Below, one piece after another: positions 12,755 to 23,699 of a stretch of 64,000 bases of DNA (positions within the stretch are counted from its first letter, which is position 1; each line of letters opens with the position of its first letter). A program made the translations under genes and the position numbers. This DNA comes from Hansfordia pulvinata. Its lineage: Eukaryota > Ascomycota > Sordariomycetes > Xylariales. The stretch is taken from NCBI GenBank assembly GCA_006538405.1, contig BJKQ01000011.1, positions 204,001 to 268,000 on the forward strand. Reading direction: 5' to 3'. The notes below the pieces were generated by a model, which worked only from the letters and a program-made list of their open reading frames with translations, was not told where the DNA came from and did no database searches.

Positions 12755-13685
12755 CTAGCGATGAGGAGGAGGGGGCTGTTGTTGATAGCTACCCGTGGTG
12801 GCGGGGTAGTACTGCTGCTGCTGCTGCTGAGGCAGTGGCGGTGGCTGGTACTGGACCTGGGCGGGGTAAGGCTGCTGCTGGACCACATACTGCGGCTGTC
12901 CTGGTTGCTGCACGACCGAGTATTGCTGCTGGCCGGGGTACCGCTGCAGGACTATGTACTGCTGCTGCTGCTGCTGGGGTTGGGCCTGGGCCTGGTATGG
13001 CTGCTGGGGCTGGTATGGCTGCTGAGGCTGGATCTGCTGGTATTGCTGCTGGGGCTGGACTTGGTACGCCTGCTGAGGTTGCTGCTGCGTGACCGCCGGC
13101 TGGTTCTTGATGTCACCCCCGGCCTGTGCCATTTGCTGCGCCGGCGGGGCGGCGACTTGGCCGTGGCCCTGCTCGGCGGCCGAGGCAGCAGCCGTCTCGC
13201 CATTGTGCCTGGTGTAGCAGCGCCTGCAGAGGATGTAGATGCCCACGGGGATCCAGAGTCCCGTGCCCAGGCAGAAGGCATGCCAGACGGCCTTCTTGGG
13301 CGAGGACTGCTGGCCCGCCTTCTTCTTCGCCTTCTCTACAGCAGCGAGCACATGAGTGTCAGCTGTGGGAAGCCGACAACAAAATCCATGAATGGGGGGG
13401 GGGGGGGGAGGATCTTACCCTTTTTCAAAAAACCGGGCAGCGACAGTAGGAACAGCAGCGTCGCGATGCCGGCGTAGAGCGCGAGTCCCAGCGCCCATCT
13501 GTTCCTCAGGTGTCAATATGAAAGGTCTGACAGGGTCGGGGATCGAACAAAAAAACAAAGAGCAACGCGATGGGAACTGACTGGGGAATGCCAATATCTT
13601 CTTCATCCAGAGAGCCACCACCTCCACTGAAACCGCCGCCTCCGCGGCCGCGGCGCGGGAAAAGGAAATGCCCTGTGGGATCCAT
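12755..13685 (-). CDS. Small membrane protein with Gln/Pro-rich tail (unknown function)
   Basis: I do not recognise a named family. Three exons fit in frame: 13,582-13,685, 13,419-13,504 and 12,755-13,335, joined by introns of 77 and 83 bases. The product is 256 residues. It has a Gly-rich, acidic N-terminus (start MDPTGHFLF, then GGGGSLDEEDIGIPQ), a first hydrophobic helix (WALGLALYAGIATLLFLLSL), and a basic loop (KKEKAKKKAGQQSSPKK). A second helix (AFCLGTGLWIPVGIYILC) ends in CRRCYTR. A tail of more than 110 residues made almost only of Q, P, Y and V follows, encoded by CAG/CAA repeats. The tail is prion-like in composition. The second intron contains a 15-base G run. The ATG at 13,685 was chosen because it opens the only frame that splices cleanly into the first helix. 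Confidence 0.7.
13394..13408. repeat. Poly-G tract (15) within an intron
   Basis: It lies in intron 2 of the small membrane-protein gene, reading as poly-C on the coding strand about ten bases after the splice donor. It is not coding. Confidence 0.8.
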
Positions 13686-14525
13686 CTGAGCAGTTCGAGA
13701 GCTTTCGGGATGGGAATGATTTGGGGAGTAAGGGGACGGCGGCGAAGGTGGTCCCTCTTCAACACTGCCGTCGCCAACGATTCGAGTCTCTGAAGCGGCG
13801 GCAAGTGAAGCGATTTCAAGCAGGGAGAAAGAAAAATCCAGAATGTGCAGTGTTTATCATGGAACAAACAAAGCCAGATCGACAGACAGACGGAGGGACA
13901 CACGAGGATCATGCAGCCCAGCGCAAGATATTCACGTCTTGAGCAATTTGGCGGGTGGGCACGCTAGGACGGAACTTATTTCGCGCCATCGTCAAGTCTG
14001 CCAGCGCGCGCACGGGAATGGGGTCATTGTTCTCTCTCGCCTGTTCTCTCCCTCTGTGACTCTTCCCCGATGGCAGGTCTGGGCGTCCCTGCGCTTTGCG
14101 CTTGGTCCCTGCCTCGGGCGCATCTTATTTCCCATCTCGTTGTCGGCGCGAGCAGAAGCTGAACATGAGGTATGAGCGGATCTTCTCTTGATAGGGCACT
14201 GGGCGCTCTGTCCCGCCTCGGCAAGGCGCATCTTCGACCCGTCTTACGGCGCGCTGGATACCTGAGTGCCTCGGCGCGGCTTGGCGCCCAGCTGTCATTT
14301 CACCACTGTCACGACTCTATTCTGTTCGGTGCAAGGATGCGGGTAGTCTGGCGCGAGAGGCTGCGCATTAGGGCGACCCCTGTTGAGTCACAATGGCAGA
14401 GGCTGATGAAGCAGCATTTGCCTTGTTTGGGCCGTATCGCGTGAAGCCAGTCTTTTCGTGATATCAACGCATTAGATGAAGAAAACAGAATCATTCCCTT
14501 TCCAGGATATCACACCCACCTTCCC
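13686..14525. other. Spacer between two minus-strand genes
   Basis: It should contain the promoter of the small membrane-protein gene and the 3' end of the amidohydrolase gene. No open frame here is convincing, and no RNA gene is visible. Confidence 0.5.
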
Positions 14526-16473
14526 TCAACCCTCCTTCTGGTTCTCCAGCATGATGGACTGGTCCGTGTGCAGCATGCCCAAGGCATACTGCGCGCTGGC
14601 CTCCCAGTCGAGGCCGTCAGTGCGCTGCTTGATCTCGGCGCGGCTCCGGAGCACCTGCGCTGCGACGTCGGCCCACGCCAGGCGCGCCCCCGACTTCCCA
14701 GGAGCGCCATCGCAAGCATCGGCGTGGCCCAGCGGCGCGGGCGCCACCCGCACGTCGACCAGCCGCCCCACGCGCTTGCGCAGCCTGCCGCCGACCAGCA
14801 CGTGCTCGACGTCGGCGGCGCCGCCGCTGTGCAGGACGACGGCGGCTACGGGGTCCTCGGCGGCGGCGCACAGCATCGCCGGGGTGTCGCCGCGGAGGAC
14901 GGCAATGTCGGCGCGCAGGCCCACCGCCAGCCGGCCCGTCACGCCTTCGAGCCCCGCGGCCCGGGCCCCCTTGACTGTGCCGAGGTTGAAGGCCATCTCG
15001 GCGTCGAAGCCGGTGGACCTGGACCAGAGGCCCCTCTCGGCCTCGAGCTGGGCGGCTCGGCGGGCCCGAGACGCCTGCAGGAGCATGCGCATCTGGCCCG
15101 GGATGGAGGCGTTGCCCCAGCTGTGGCAGTCGACGCCGAGGGAGGCGGCGGCGTAGTGGTCGGGCCCGCCGGCCAGGGCGACGGGCTGCTGGCCCATCTG
15201 CAGCTCCGTGTTGGGGTGCAGCTGAGCTTGGCGCCGGTGGCAGCGTAGCGGGCGCCGTCGGTCGGCGAGGGCCGGTTCGGGTGGCTGATGAGGATGTCCG
15301 GGCCCAGCAGGCCGTGGCCGTCGAGGACTTGGAGGGCCGTTGGGGCGTCGGCGCCGTAGGTCAGGCCGCCGCCTGTGTGGGTGGTGATGAGGTGGGCGCG
15401 GCCCTTGGCCGGGTCGCGCAGGTTGGCGTAGAAGGGCCGCAGCAGGTCGCCGGGCAGGAAGATCATGTCCATGGCGAAGCCGACGCGGACAAGGTCGTCG
15501 ACGCCATCGTTGCCGCCGGCCCCGCCCTCCTCCTCAGGGCCGTAGGGGGCGCCCAGGGCCAGGGCGCTGAAGCGCTCGGCGCTGTCGGGCGACAGCCAGG
15601 CCGTCTCGACAGCCCAGGGGTCTGTGGACTTGAGCGTGGTGGGCGGCGTGTAGCAGTAAACGGTGCGCAGGCCGGCGGAGAGGACGGCCTGGATGGCGGC
15701 GTAGGCTGTTTTGTTTTTTTCTCGCGTGTCAGTCGCCCGGCCCAGTCAGTCCGTTTGTCGCTGTCAAGCCAGTAGGTAAGGCACTATCCGTAGGTATGGT
15801 AAAGTACCTTAGGTACCTAACCTACATAGTGTGCTGGCGAGCACCTTCCCTGTGAGCACCTTCCCTTCCGAAAGCTGCCTCATGTAAGGTGCACACGTGG
15901 AAGGAAGGCGCGGATGCTGTGCCTTGCACGGTCAAGGCACACGCAGGAAGGGCAGGGAAGGTGCGGTGCCGCGCACACGCAACCCCAAGGCAGGCAGTGG
16001 CGGCTTAGCTTAGGGATGGATGATGACTCACGATGATCCGGGCTGAAGTTGCAGTGCGAGTGGTCGACGACGGTGGTGGTGCCGCAGTCGAGCGACTCGA
16101 GGGCGCCGGCCAGCTGGCCCCAGAAGATGTCCTCCTTGGACCACAGGGCGCCGGCGTAGCAGCCGCAGCCCATGTAATCGGCGAGGGTATGGTTGGCATG
16201 GACGCCCTTGGTCTGGCTCTGCCACAGGTGGCGGTGCGTGTCGATGAAACCTGGGCTGACAATGTGGCCGCGGCAGTCGAGCACCTCCGTCTCCTCCCCC
16301 TCCGGGCCGGGCGGCGCGGCGATGTCCGGCCCGATCTCGGCGATGCCGCCGCCCCGCACCAGCAGGTCGCCCACCGTCGGCACCACGCGGTCCGTGTCGT
16401 CGTGAAGCAGGAGCGTGCCCCCCTTGAGCAGAATGCTCGCCGTCGTCCTCGTTGTCGTCGTCGTTGGGGCCAT
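14526..16473 (-). CDS. Amidohydrolase (ATZ/TRZ/guanine-deaminase-like metal-dependent hydrolase)
   Basis: A cytosolic member of the amidohydrolase superfamily, which hydrolyses C-N or C-Cl bonds of ring or amide substrates with a metal in a TIM barrel. The substrate cannot be told. Exon 1 is 16,032-16,473 and exon 2 is 14,526-15,705, with a 326-base intron, giving about 540 residues. The N-terminal beta-sandwich segment (LLKGGTLLLHDD) leads to the metal motif GFIDTHRHLW (His80 and His82). Further family landmarks are THTGGGLTYG, ISHPNRPSPTDG, CTPNTELQMG and the metal-binding Asp region GVDCHSWGNASIPGQM, then a C-terminal sandwich (GLRADIAVLRGDTPAM). One frame break lies at the G run 15,213-15,216 (C run on the coding strand), where one extra base restores CTPNTELQMG. 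The intron carries the palindrome TTAGGTACCTAA and is long for this genome, so a missed small exon is possible. Confidence 0.82.
15809..15820. repeat. Perfect 12-base palindrome TTAGGTACCTAA
   Basis: It lies within the long intron of the amidohydrolase gene, flanked by further GTACC words. It is the same word family as in the spacers. Confidence 0.75.
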
Positions 16474-17570
16474 GACGAGCCGTTGCTGTGCAGGCTATAA
16501 TAATACCTGGGTTGGTAATGTAGCTGCTCGGTTCACTCCAGCTGGCTGGCTGACGGGCTGGCTGACTTGGGGCTTGGGAGCGGAGACGCGGAGTGTGGCC
16601 GGGTAGGTACTGGGGAAGCTGATCCAAAGTTGGCCCAAGCCGAGTGTTGGACGTTGATGGACGGTGAGATGTGGACAGTCTATATGCTTCCCCACCCAGT
16701 CCCGTCTCATCGACTTGTAATCCCGGAGCTTGGGGTTAGACGGCGATCCGGGGTTACAGTGGAGGCAGCTGCTCGGGGACGTCTCTTGGCTGCCGGGCGC
16801 CGAGCCGGGCTTGCAAGGAGTTACGAGCAAGGCTTGCGGGGCATGATCATGGCCCCGGGTCAGACGTGGCTTGCCCCTGCAAAGCCTGTCGCGCCAGGGC
16901 CCAAGGGGCCACACGGCGCGCTGCTAGCCAGACTCATCAACCCGACTCGTCCCCATCATTCTTTACTTTACTGCCGCACGCACCTTGCTTTAGTCATGGG
17001 CTGACGCATCGCGCTTCGCTGTCGTGGCCGCGAGTCTCGACTCCACGCCCTGGCCGAGGGCCCAGGCTGCGGCATTCCGCGCGGGGGCCGGGAAGCTCGC
17101 GGATATCCCACGTCGTAGCCTACTGCGCTTGCATGCTAGCATGAGCAGACCTGCCCAGATCCTCATCCACAGTCCCCCTCCCCCCCGCGCGGAGCCGCGT
17201 CCTTCGCGTTGGCACGGCTCGGCACTGGGCATTGGTCAGCCGCACACTGCGTCGCGCTATTGATCTACGCGCGAGACCGCGAGCCCAGTGAGGTCTGACG
17301 ACTTACGAGCAGGTCCGCGTCCTTACCTTAGGTAATCAGAGGTAAGTAAGTAACAATGGGGCCACTGTCGGGGATGGGCCTGGTCTGCCCGAGACCCATG
17401 TTCACATCATCTTGGCCCGGTGCGGTGCTCCCTCAGACCCTGACAACTACCGACTCCTCTGGGCAGCTGCAGCTCAGGGATGAGCCCATGCAAACGAACT
17501 TGTCCGTGCCCTAGTCAACGAGAAGATTTGAAGACTTCCGCTGACTGTAGCTTGTTTTGGTCTGCTCCAG

Positions 17571-17588
17571 CCCCCCCCCCCCCCCCCC
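17571..17588. repeat. Poly-C tract (18)
   Basis: A simple homopolymer run in non-coding DNA. Confidence 0.8.
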
Positions 17589-19954
17589 TCGGGGGCAAGA
17601 GCCACAGAAAGCGCCGAGGGGTGTCCATGACGAAGGCCACAGCGAGCTGCTTGTGATAGGCTTGGCTCAGGGTCCGACTCGATGCATGTGTGGCATGGCC
17701 CTCAGCTTACATGAGGCTATGGTCTAGACTCGGGTAATTTTGCCCATGTGCAGCAGGCTGGTCAGCCTCCAGTGGCGGCACATACGGAGAGGGGGAGCAC
17801 TCGGTGCGACGGAAGCATCCCGGCAACTCACTCGCGCACTTCGGAGCTTGCGGTCGGTCTAGACTTGTGTCTCGAGACTTGTGTCTCGGGGGGTCTGCGC
17901 ATTCTTCATGGTCAGAAATAGATCACTTGGCCCTTGCTACGGTGGCAGACGGGAGCTGCTTGTGGTCGAACCCTTGCTGTGAACTGTGAACCTCGAAAGA
18001 GTTTGCTGACAAGCCGCCGATGCCCACCCTCGGTCGAACTTCACCGAAGCTTGCAAAGGGCAGAGACACTCCCCTTTGGCCTCGCGGTTGGAAGAGGGCG
18101 ACGGCAGACAAGAGGCTCGCCTACAATGTCCCTGTTTCTGCGTCTTGCCGCCGCCCCTGGGGCGGCTGCACCGGCTACCCTGCCCTCTTCTCTACATCCG
18201 CTGGCGCCTCCCCTTGTTGTCGTTTGTTCCGCAGAGCAAGGGTCCAAGGCCGAGACTCTCTCTCACACATGGGTAGAGACACAAAAATGCTTTCGCGCGC
18301 AAGAAAGGGTGCTCATCATGAAGCCGTCACCCAGGCGCGTGCGTGAGGCGTGACGCCTGCCAGCCAAGCCGCGAGGCGAGAAGTCTGCCGGGGCCTCGCG
18401 TCTGCATCATCAAAATTTGGAACCCCGTCTTGCCGGGAGCCACTTGCAAGCTCTTCTGTCTCTAACTCTTTTTCCTTCCCTCTTTCTTTGCATCCCATCT
18501 TGTACACTATTCCCCTTTGGCGTCGCAGGGAATGCCAACGGCTTTTCGCCAATGGGGCATGTGCTCTTTTCCACCGGCGCCAGGGCAGGGGCGTCCGGAT
18601 TGCGTAATGGAAACCGAAAAAAAAAAAAAAAAGAACCTGGCATGGGACAGGGCGCGCGTTGGGCAAGCGAGAGGGAGAGAATATCGTCGTTGGCCACCAG
18701 GCCAAAGCTAGCGGTCAGACGACAGGCAAGGCCGCCTTCGCCTCCGCCTTCGCTCCTGGATGGGGCAAGCGGGGCCGCGTGGCGCAGGGCCCCAGAGCAA
18801 AAAATGATAGGGGAAATAAAGAGGGTGAGGGAAAGCGAGAGAGCGTACCCGCAAAAATGTGGCCTTGGGTGGCGAGAGCAACCCGCGAAAGACAGCAGAG
18901 ACTTGCTTGACGCACTTGACCCTCAACCTGAGAGGCCCGCCTTGTGTGTGCCAGGTTTTCATTTATAAAAATTAAAAAAGGAAAAGAAGTCCCGACCAAC
19001 TGCCGAGGCACTAACCCTCTGACGTCTCGCGGGAGAGGCGAAAAGGCGGAGAAAGAATAAAAGAACAGATTGGAAACACTCCGCGAGCCTTTCGTGTCCG
19101 GTCGGCTGCTCGCGAGTCCAGCATGATGACGGCTCAAGACTCGTGGTGGGATCACATGCCGTGACCAGAGGAGAAGAGCAACGCCGACCAGGCTCGCCCA
19201 AGAATCCAAGGGGCTCTTCAGTGATTCTTTCATTTTTCCCTCCCTTTTCTTCCTTTTTGGAACCGCTTCCTTGCTGTCTCTCGTGAGCGAAGTAAACAGA
19301 CGGGGCCCAACACCGCCCACCCTAGCTCATCTGAGCGCGAGGTTTGGTTAGTGTTTTCTTCCGACTCGGCACACTCCGTCTGACGCCCAGGGGGCCGCAT
19401 CGGAAACCCTGTGCGCGTGGTTGTGTTGTGCATCTGGCACACGACGGGGGCCTCGGACACAGCGGCGAGCCGCCGTCGTCGCCTGAGGAAGCCCCGCCGC
19501 AACGCCACCGATCAGCCGCTCAGTCCCCAGGCGAGGCGGGCCTGCAAAGAAAGGAAGTACTCGTACGGCCGTTTCGCTTTGGCCTGTTCGAAGCGGGAGC
19601 TTCCCAGAAACGGCGAGCTGTCGTGTGAGCGGTGGGTCCCACGATGCCTCTCCTCCCTCCCTCGGACGATGAGCGTTTTTTCTTTCCCCTGGCGAGCGAG
19701 CGTTGGCAGTGGCGAAAGTGGTGGATGGGTGAGAAACAAGCCTGTGGCCCCCGGCTCCACGCTTGTCTCCCAGGCTGCAACTGAATGGAGGAGGTGCGTG
19801 TTGTACGAGTACCGCGGGCGAAGGTGAGATGATCAACGGTGGAATCGATCAAAACAGTGGGCGCTGCGGACGACTCGCCAAGAAAGCAACCGAGGACACT
19901 ACACAAGGCGCGAAAGGTGCCGCCGCGCGGAGGGAAATAAATGCCGGCCGGATC

Positions 19955-19960
19955 TATAAA
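19955..19960 (+). promoter_or_regulatory. TATA box of the small secreted protein gene
   Basis: TATAAA lies 119 bases before the ATG at 20,079. TATA-driven promoters in fungi are often regulated rather than constitutive, which would suit a secreted cysteine-rich protein. Function is inferred from sequence and position. Confidence 0.55.
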
Positions 19961-20078
19961 ACGTCTACGGGCGTATTCTTCCGGTCTACGGGCACGAACA
20001 GAGATCAGCTCTTCATCTCGACTGGCCGGCAGCCCCGACTCGCTGAACTCGACAAAACAACCATACAAGGCTCCCAAC

Positions 20079-20339
20079 ATGAAGCCCAGCACCCTTCTCA
20101 GCGTTGCCGCAATGGCGCTGGCCGCGGACGCCGCCGCCGTGGCCTCGCCGCCGCAGGGCCGCTCCTCCGCCGCCGGGCTGGAAGCCCGGACCTTATTCTT
20201 CGGAAAGACCCACTGCCCCCCGAACACCTACGAATGCTTGAGCAAGGGCGACCAGGCAGACACTTACTGTCGCAACATGTGCAAAACCAGCAGAGCCTAC
20301 TGCGACACAACGACCGGGTACTGTGCTACTCCTGCGTGA
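20079..20339 (+). CDS. Small secreted cysteine-rich protein
   Basis: An 86-residue single-exon protein with a classic secretion signal (MKPSTLLSVAAMALAADAAA, cleavage probably after about residue 20-24). A short A/S/R-rich pro-like segment ends in LEAR. The C-terminal 45 residues contain six cysteines spaced C-6-C-10-C-3-C-6-C-6-C, enough for three disulphides. There is no membrane segment or GPI signal. I do not recognise the family. The size, signal and even cysteine number fit the broad class of fungal effector-like or antimicrobial-like secreted proteins, but the sequence does not show which. It stands alone, with a TATA box 119 bases upstream and wide spacers, and an antisense open frame overlaps it that I consider spurious. 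Confidence 0.75.
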   Translation: MKPSTLLSVAAMALAADAAAVASPPQGRSSAAGLEARTLFFGKTHCPPNTYECLSKGDQADTYCRNMCKTSRAYCDTTTGYCATPA

Positions 20340-21041
20340 AGAAAGATTAAGAGGAGGTGTAAGGTGCATCACAACCAGGCGGCCAAGTTGGGTATGATGA
20401 GCGGGAACTGCATGGCGCCAAGTTCCGGAGCACAAACGAAAACAAAAGCCGTGGCGTTGGGCGAGGGGTCTCGGACTACGAGATGTCCAAATGCCTCAAG
20501 CCAAGCACGGGCGACGAGAAGGGCAGAAGTCTCATACCGGGCCGGTGCTCCGAACTGTGTTGCTCCGGGGCCAGTCTTGCTGACAACTCGCGCATGTCTC
20601 TCGAGCCCAATACTCGACCAAGTTCCGATGGCCCAGCAGCGCCGAAGACTGCCGGATAGTCGCACGTGCACATGCTTCGCGAGATGGCACGGCATCAGAT
20701 GTTAAGCCCTGCGACTTATCCACGTTCGACCTGCTAGCCAAGACACAAGACTCGGACAAATGCCGAGCAGGAGCGAAAGAAAAGCCCCGAGGATGACGGC
20801 GATACGCGCCCATGGATGAACCTGGGAACTGCTATCACGCTGCGAGACCGGATCACACCACCTCACAGAATTATAGAGACCTAGGATAGTTCAGAATTGG
20901 TGTATGAGCATCACATGATACCCATAATGGCACATTGTTTTATTCCCATCCTGAAATATGTAATGCTTCGGACTAGTGTATGCACGCTGCTGCTACTCGT
21001 ACGTCTGTCACGATGAATGCGCGGCTTCTTTTTTTCACCGT
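20340..21041. other. Spacer between convergent secreted-protein and SND1 genes
   Basis: Two 3' ends face each other here. No gene or repeat of note is seen. Confidence 0.55.
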
Positions 21042-23699
21042 TTAGTCCTCGGTAATGTCGCCATACTCCCACATGCCCATGCGGTCGCCCTTGGCAGCGC
21101 TCTCCGTCTCACGAAGCTTCTTCAGAACCTCGGCAGACGCAGCGCCGCGTTCCCAGGCCTTGAGCTTCTTGGGGACCATGGCATGTCCGCTGGCCACTAC
21201 CTCCTTGTTGATCGAGTCGGTGAAGGAGCTGCCGCCGCTGGCACCATCTGAAGACGCGTCAAAGAGGGTTATGTAGCTCAGACCCTCCTTGGCATCGACG
21301 AAGTCGAAGCTGGCCACGAGGCTCCGACCATCGGTGGCGTCAGCGATGAAGCCAATGGCTTCACGGAAGTAATCCGGTGCAGTGGGCAGTTGGATGAACG
21401 ACAGCACCGCGTCGGTGGCCTGCGCCTTAAGCTTCTGAGTGGCAAATTGGGGCTGGTCAAGAGGGCGGAGCTCAGACCAGGGCTTCTTCTCGCTGTTGCC
21501 GTAGTCGATAAAGACGACCTCGGCCGTCTTGGCGGCGCGGTCGTTGGAGCGAATGCGAGCACGGTACCATTGCCCGTCCGCGCTGAACTTGGCGGCCACA
21601 TAGTCGCCCGTCTTGGGGCTGTCGCCGATCGACTTCTTGTTGTTCGAGTCGATGTGAAACTTGCGGAACTCGGTCATCATGATCTCGAGCGCCGAAGTGC
21701 CCTTGCCAATCTCCTGAATCTTGAGTCTGCCGTTGCTGTCAATGTCGGTCACGACCACGTCGCGGTAGTCAGAAGCCTTCTTGTCAGCAGGGGCAGCATT
21801 GGTTGGCGCAGGCTCTTCAGCTCCGTCTTCCTCGACCTCGTCCTGCGAGGGGTCCCAGCTGTGCCACAAGCCCTTGCGACCTTCCTTGGCGCGCTGCTCC
21901 GCAGCCGCCAACTCATTGACGTTGCCAGACTTCTCCGCAGAGTAGTAGTGAACAGACGCAAGGCCTTCTTCCACAAGCAGCTTGGCAAAGCTCTCCCGGT
22001 TGATGAACAGGTCTCCAATGAAACCCCCAACCTTGTCGGTGTCGTGGATGTCAATCTCGACGTCACGCTGGTTGCAGCGCTTGCTGGCAAGATCCATAGC
22101 TTCCTGTCCGAAAGGCTCGCCTCCTTCGGTGGTACCTGCACGCGGCGCACGAGGGGCGCGTACTCCCGCCAATACCAACGTGAGCTTGATACCCTCGCGA
22201 GGAATGAGGATTGTGAATCTCGAGCCAGACTTGCAGAAGTCTACCACACCGGGCACCTTCTTCTGCCGGGAAAGAGTGGATGCTTGGATCTTGGCCCTCT
22301 GCACCGACTCAGAAGCGTCAACGTACGACTTGACCTTGGGGGCCTTGCCTGACCACATGCCCTTCTTTTCTGCCTGCGCAGTTTCTTGGGCAGCCAGCAG
22401 TTCGTCGTAGTTGGGGGCTCTGTCGGTGTCGTCTTTCCGGTGGCGGATCACCGAGCACCATCCGTCCTCAACCAGTTGGAGGTTGATGTTCTTGCCCTTG
22501 TCGGTGATGGTGGCGACATCGCGAGCCTCAAACTGGCCGTCGGCCGGCTTTGATCCGTCAATGGCGACCTTGACGTGCTTTCCAATCAACTTCTTCCGCA
22601 GGTATTCCTTCGCGTCGTCTCTGAAAGGAGCCTCGGATGGCTCATTGGCACGAGGGCCTCGTACACTGCTCAGGTTGATGCGCTTCTCGGCACCAGTCTT
22701 GGTCCGAACAAAGATGGCATCTGCTCCCATAATCTTGGAGACGATCATGTCCGATGCGCTACCGTCGCCGCCCCTAGCGACGTGGCCCTTGTGCAGACGG
22801 AGCTTGGCGCCCTGTGCCTTCTTCTCCGCAGTTCGGAGAGCGGCCATCTTGGGACCAAGCATGGTGGAGTGGAAGTCGTTGCAACGGGCCAGGCCATCCG
22901 CCAGAAGAAATTCGGCAATGCTGCCGCGAGGGTGGAGAACGGAAGCGATGAGCTGGCCTTGCTGGCTGAGACCGTGGACCTCAACCTTAACATCACGCTG
23001 CAAGAGTCTAGTTTCGACAAAAGCACGGGCTTCGTTTCCGAACTCCTCGGCCGGCTGGACCTGACCGGTGGACTGGATCGTTCTCTCGGTAGCTGGTGTG
23101 CGGATACCGGCTACAAGCAGCATGAGTTGCAGATGCTTCTTGTCGGAAGTCTTGAGACGGGCAAGCAGGCGGTCACCGCTTAGCACACGCTCGACGACAC
23201 TGTCGATCTGTCGGCCCTTCCACTGGTTCACAAAGTCTTGGCCCTCGTGGTTGTTCTGGACATCAATGACTCCCCCGACACCGGCCCAGACGCCGGCAGC
23301 GGCGTCCTTGGCCTGGTTCTCGAGCGAGCGCAGGTTTTCCAGGCGGTCGAGAATCTCTTCTGACTCCTCCTTGCGGCCAGCGTCTTCACGCACCTTGACC
23401 CAGCCGGCCTTGACCATGTCGTCAGGAAGCTTAGGTCCATCTCTCAGCTCGGCGTGACCGTACTCGCGGCCCGAAGTCGTCTTGTAGAGAACGGTGCAGC
23501 GGACGGCTTTCCCAACGGCGAGACCGCGCAGGTGCTCCCTGGACTGGAAAGCAAACGGCTCATCACCGTCCTTGGACAAGCGCGGAGCAGAGACAAAAGC
23601 AAGAGAGAAGACGCGCTCGGCACCGGCAGGGTTGGTCAGTACCAGCGTGTCGCCGCTGAGGACCGACTTGACGTTGCCGATAAAGGGAGCCTGAGCCAT
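21042..23699 (-). CDS. snd1: Tudor staphylococcal nuclease (Tudor-SN / SND1 homologue)
   Basis: A single-exon gene of 885 residues, the usual size for fungal Tudor-SN. It consists of four staphylococcal-nuclease-like (OB) repeats at about 1-145, 160-305, 325-470 and 490-635, then a Tudor domain at about 696-760 (KTGDYVAAKFSADGQWYRAR and VFIDYGN) embedded in a fifth, split nuclease fold. The family acts in RNA metabolism and stress-granule biology; the repeats bind and in some species cleave RNA, and the Tudor domain binds methylated arginine. The start used is the ATG giving MAQAPFIGNVKSVLSGDTL; an in-frame TTG nine bases upstream is not a plausible start. The whole frame is intact, unlike several neighbours. 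Its 5' side faces the 3' end of the dismutase gene. Confidence 0.95.
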   Translation of the reverse strand: MAQAPFIGNVKSVLSGDTLVLTNPAGAERVFSLAFVSAPRLSKDGDEPFAFQSREHLRGLAVGKAVRCTVLYKTTSGREYGHAELRDGPKLPDDMVKAGWVKVREDAGRKEESEEILDRLENLRSLENQAKDAAAGVWAGVGGVIDVQNNHEGQDFVNQWKGRQIDSVVERVLSGDRLLARLKTSDKKHLQLMLLVAGIRTPATERTIQSTGQVQPAEEFGNEARAFVETRLLQRDVKVEVHGLSQQGQLIASVLHPRGSIAEFLLADGLARCNDFHSTMLGPKMAALRTAEKKAQGAKLRLHKGHVARGGDGSASDMIVSKIMGADAIFVRTKTGAEKRINLSSVRGPRANEPSEAPFRDDAKEYLRKKLIGKHVKVAIDGSKPADGQFEARDVATITDKGKNINLQLVEDGWCSVIRHRKDDTDRAPNYDELLAAQETAQAEKKGMWSGKAPKVKSYVDASESVQRAKIQASTLSRQKKVPGVVDFCKSGSRFTILIPREGIKLTLVLAGVRAPRAPRAGTTEGGEPFGQEAMDLASKRCNQRDVEIDIHDTDKVGGFIGDLFINRESFAKLLVEEGLASVHYYSAEKSGNVNELAAAEQRAKEGRKGLWHSWDPSQDEVEEDGAEEPAPTNAAPADKKASDYRDVVVTDIDSNGRLKIQEIGKGTSALEIMMTEFRKFHIDSNNKKSIGDSPKTGDYVAAKFSADGQWYRARIRSNDRAAKTAEVVFIDYGNSEKKPWSELRPLDQPQFATQKLKAQATDAVLSFIQLPTAPDYFREAIGFIADATDGRSLVASFDFVDAKEGLSYITLFDASSDGASGGSSFTDSINKEVVASGHAMVPKKLKAWERGAASAEVLKKLRETESAAKGDRMGMWEYGDITED

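Larger units (their letters stand above)
16474..20078. other. 3.6-kb spacer between divergent amidohydrolase and secreted-protein genes
   Basis: No supported gene. The open frames present are mutually overlapping and low in information. It holds an 18-base C run at 17,571-17,588 and a 16-base A run at 18,617-18,632. The right end is the promoter of the small secreted protein. Confidence 0.55.

Noticed and set aside
14568..15248. 226-codon plus-strand open frame
   Set aside because: Shadow of the amidohydrolase exon on the opposite strand; the minus strand has the conserved motifs.
19520..20227. 235-codon minus-strand open frame overlapping the secreted-protein gene
   Set aside because: The opposite strand has a signal peptide and six cysteines with a TATA box; this frame has no support.
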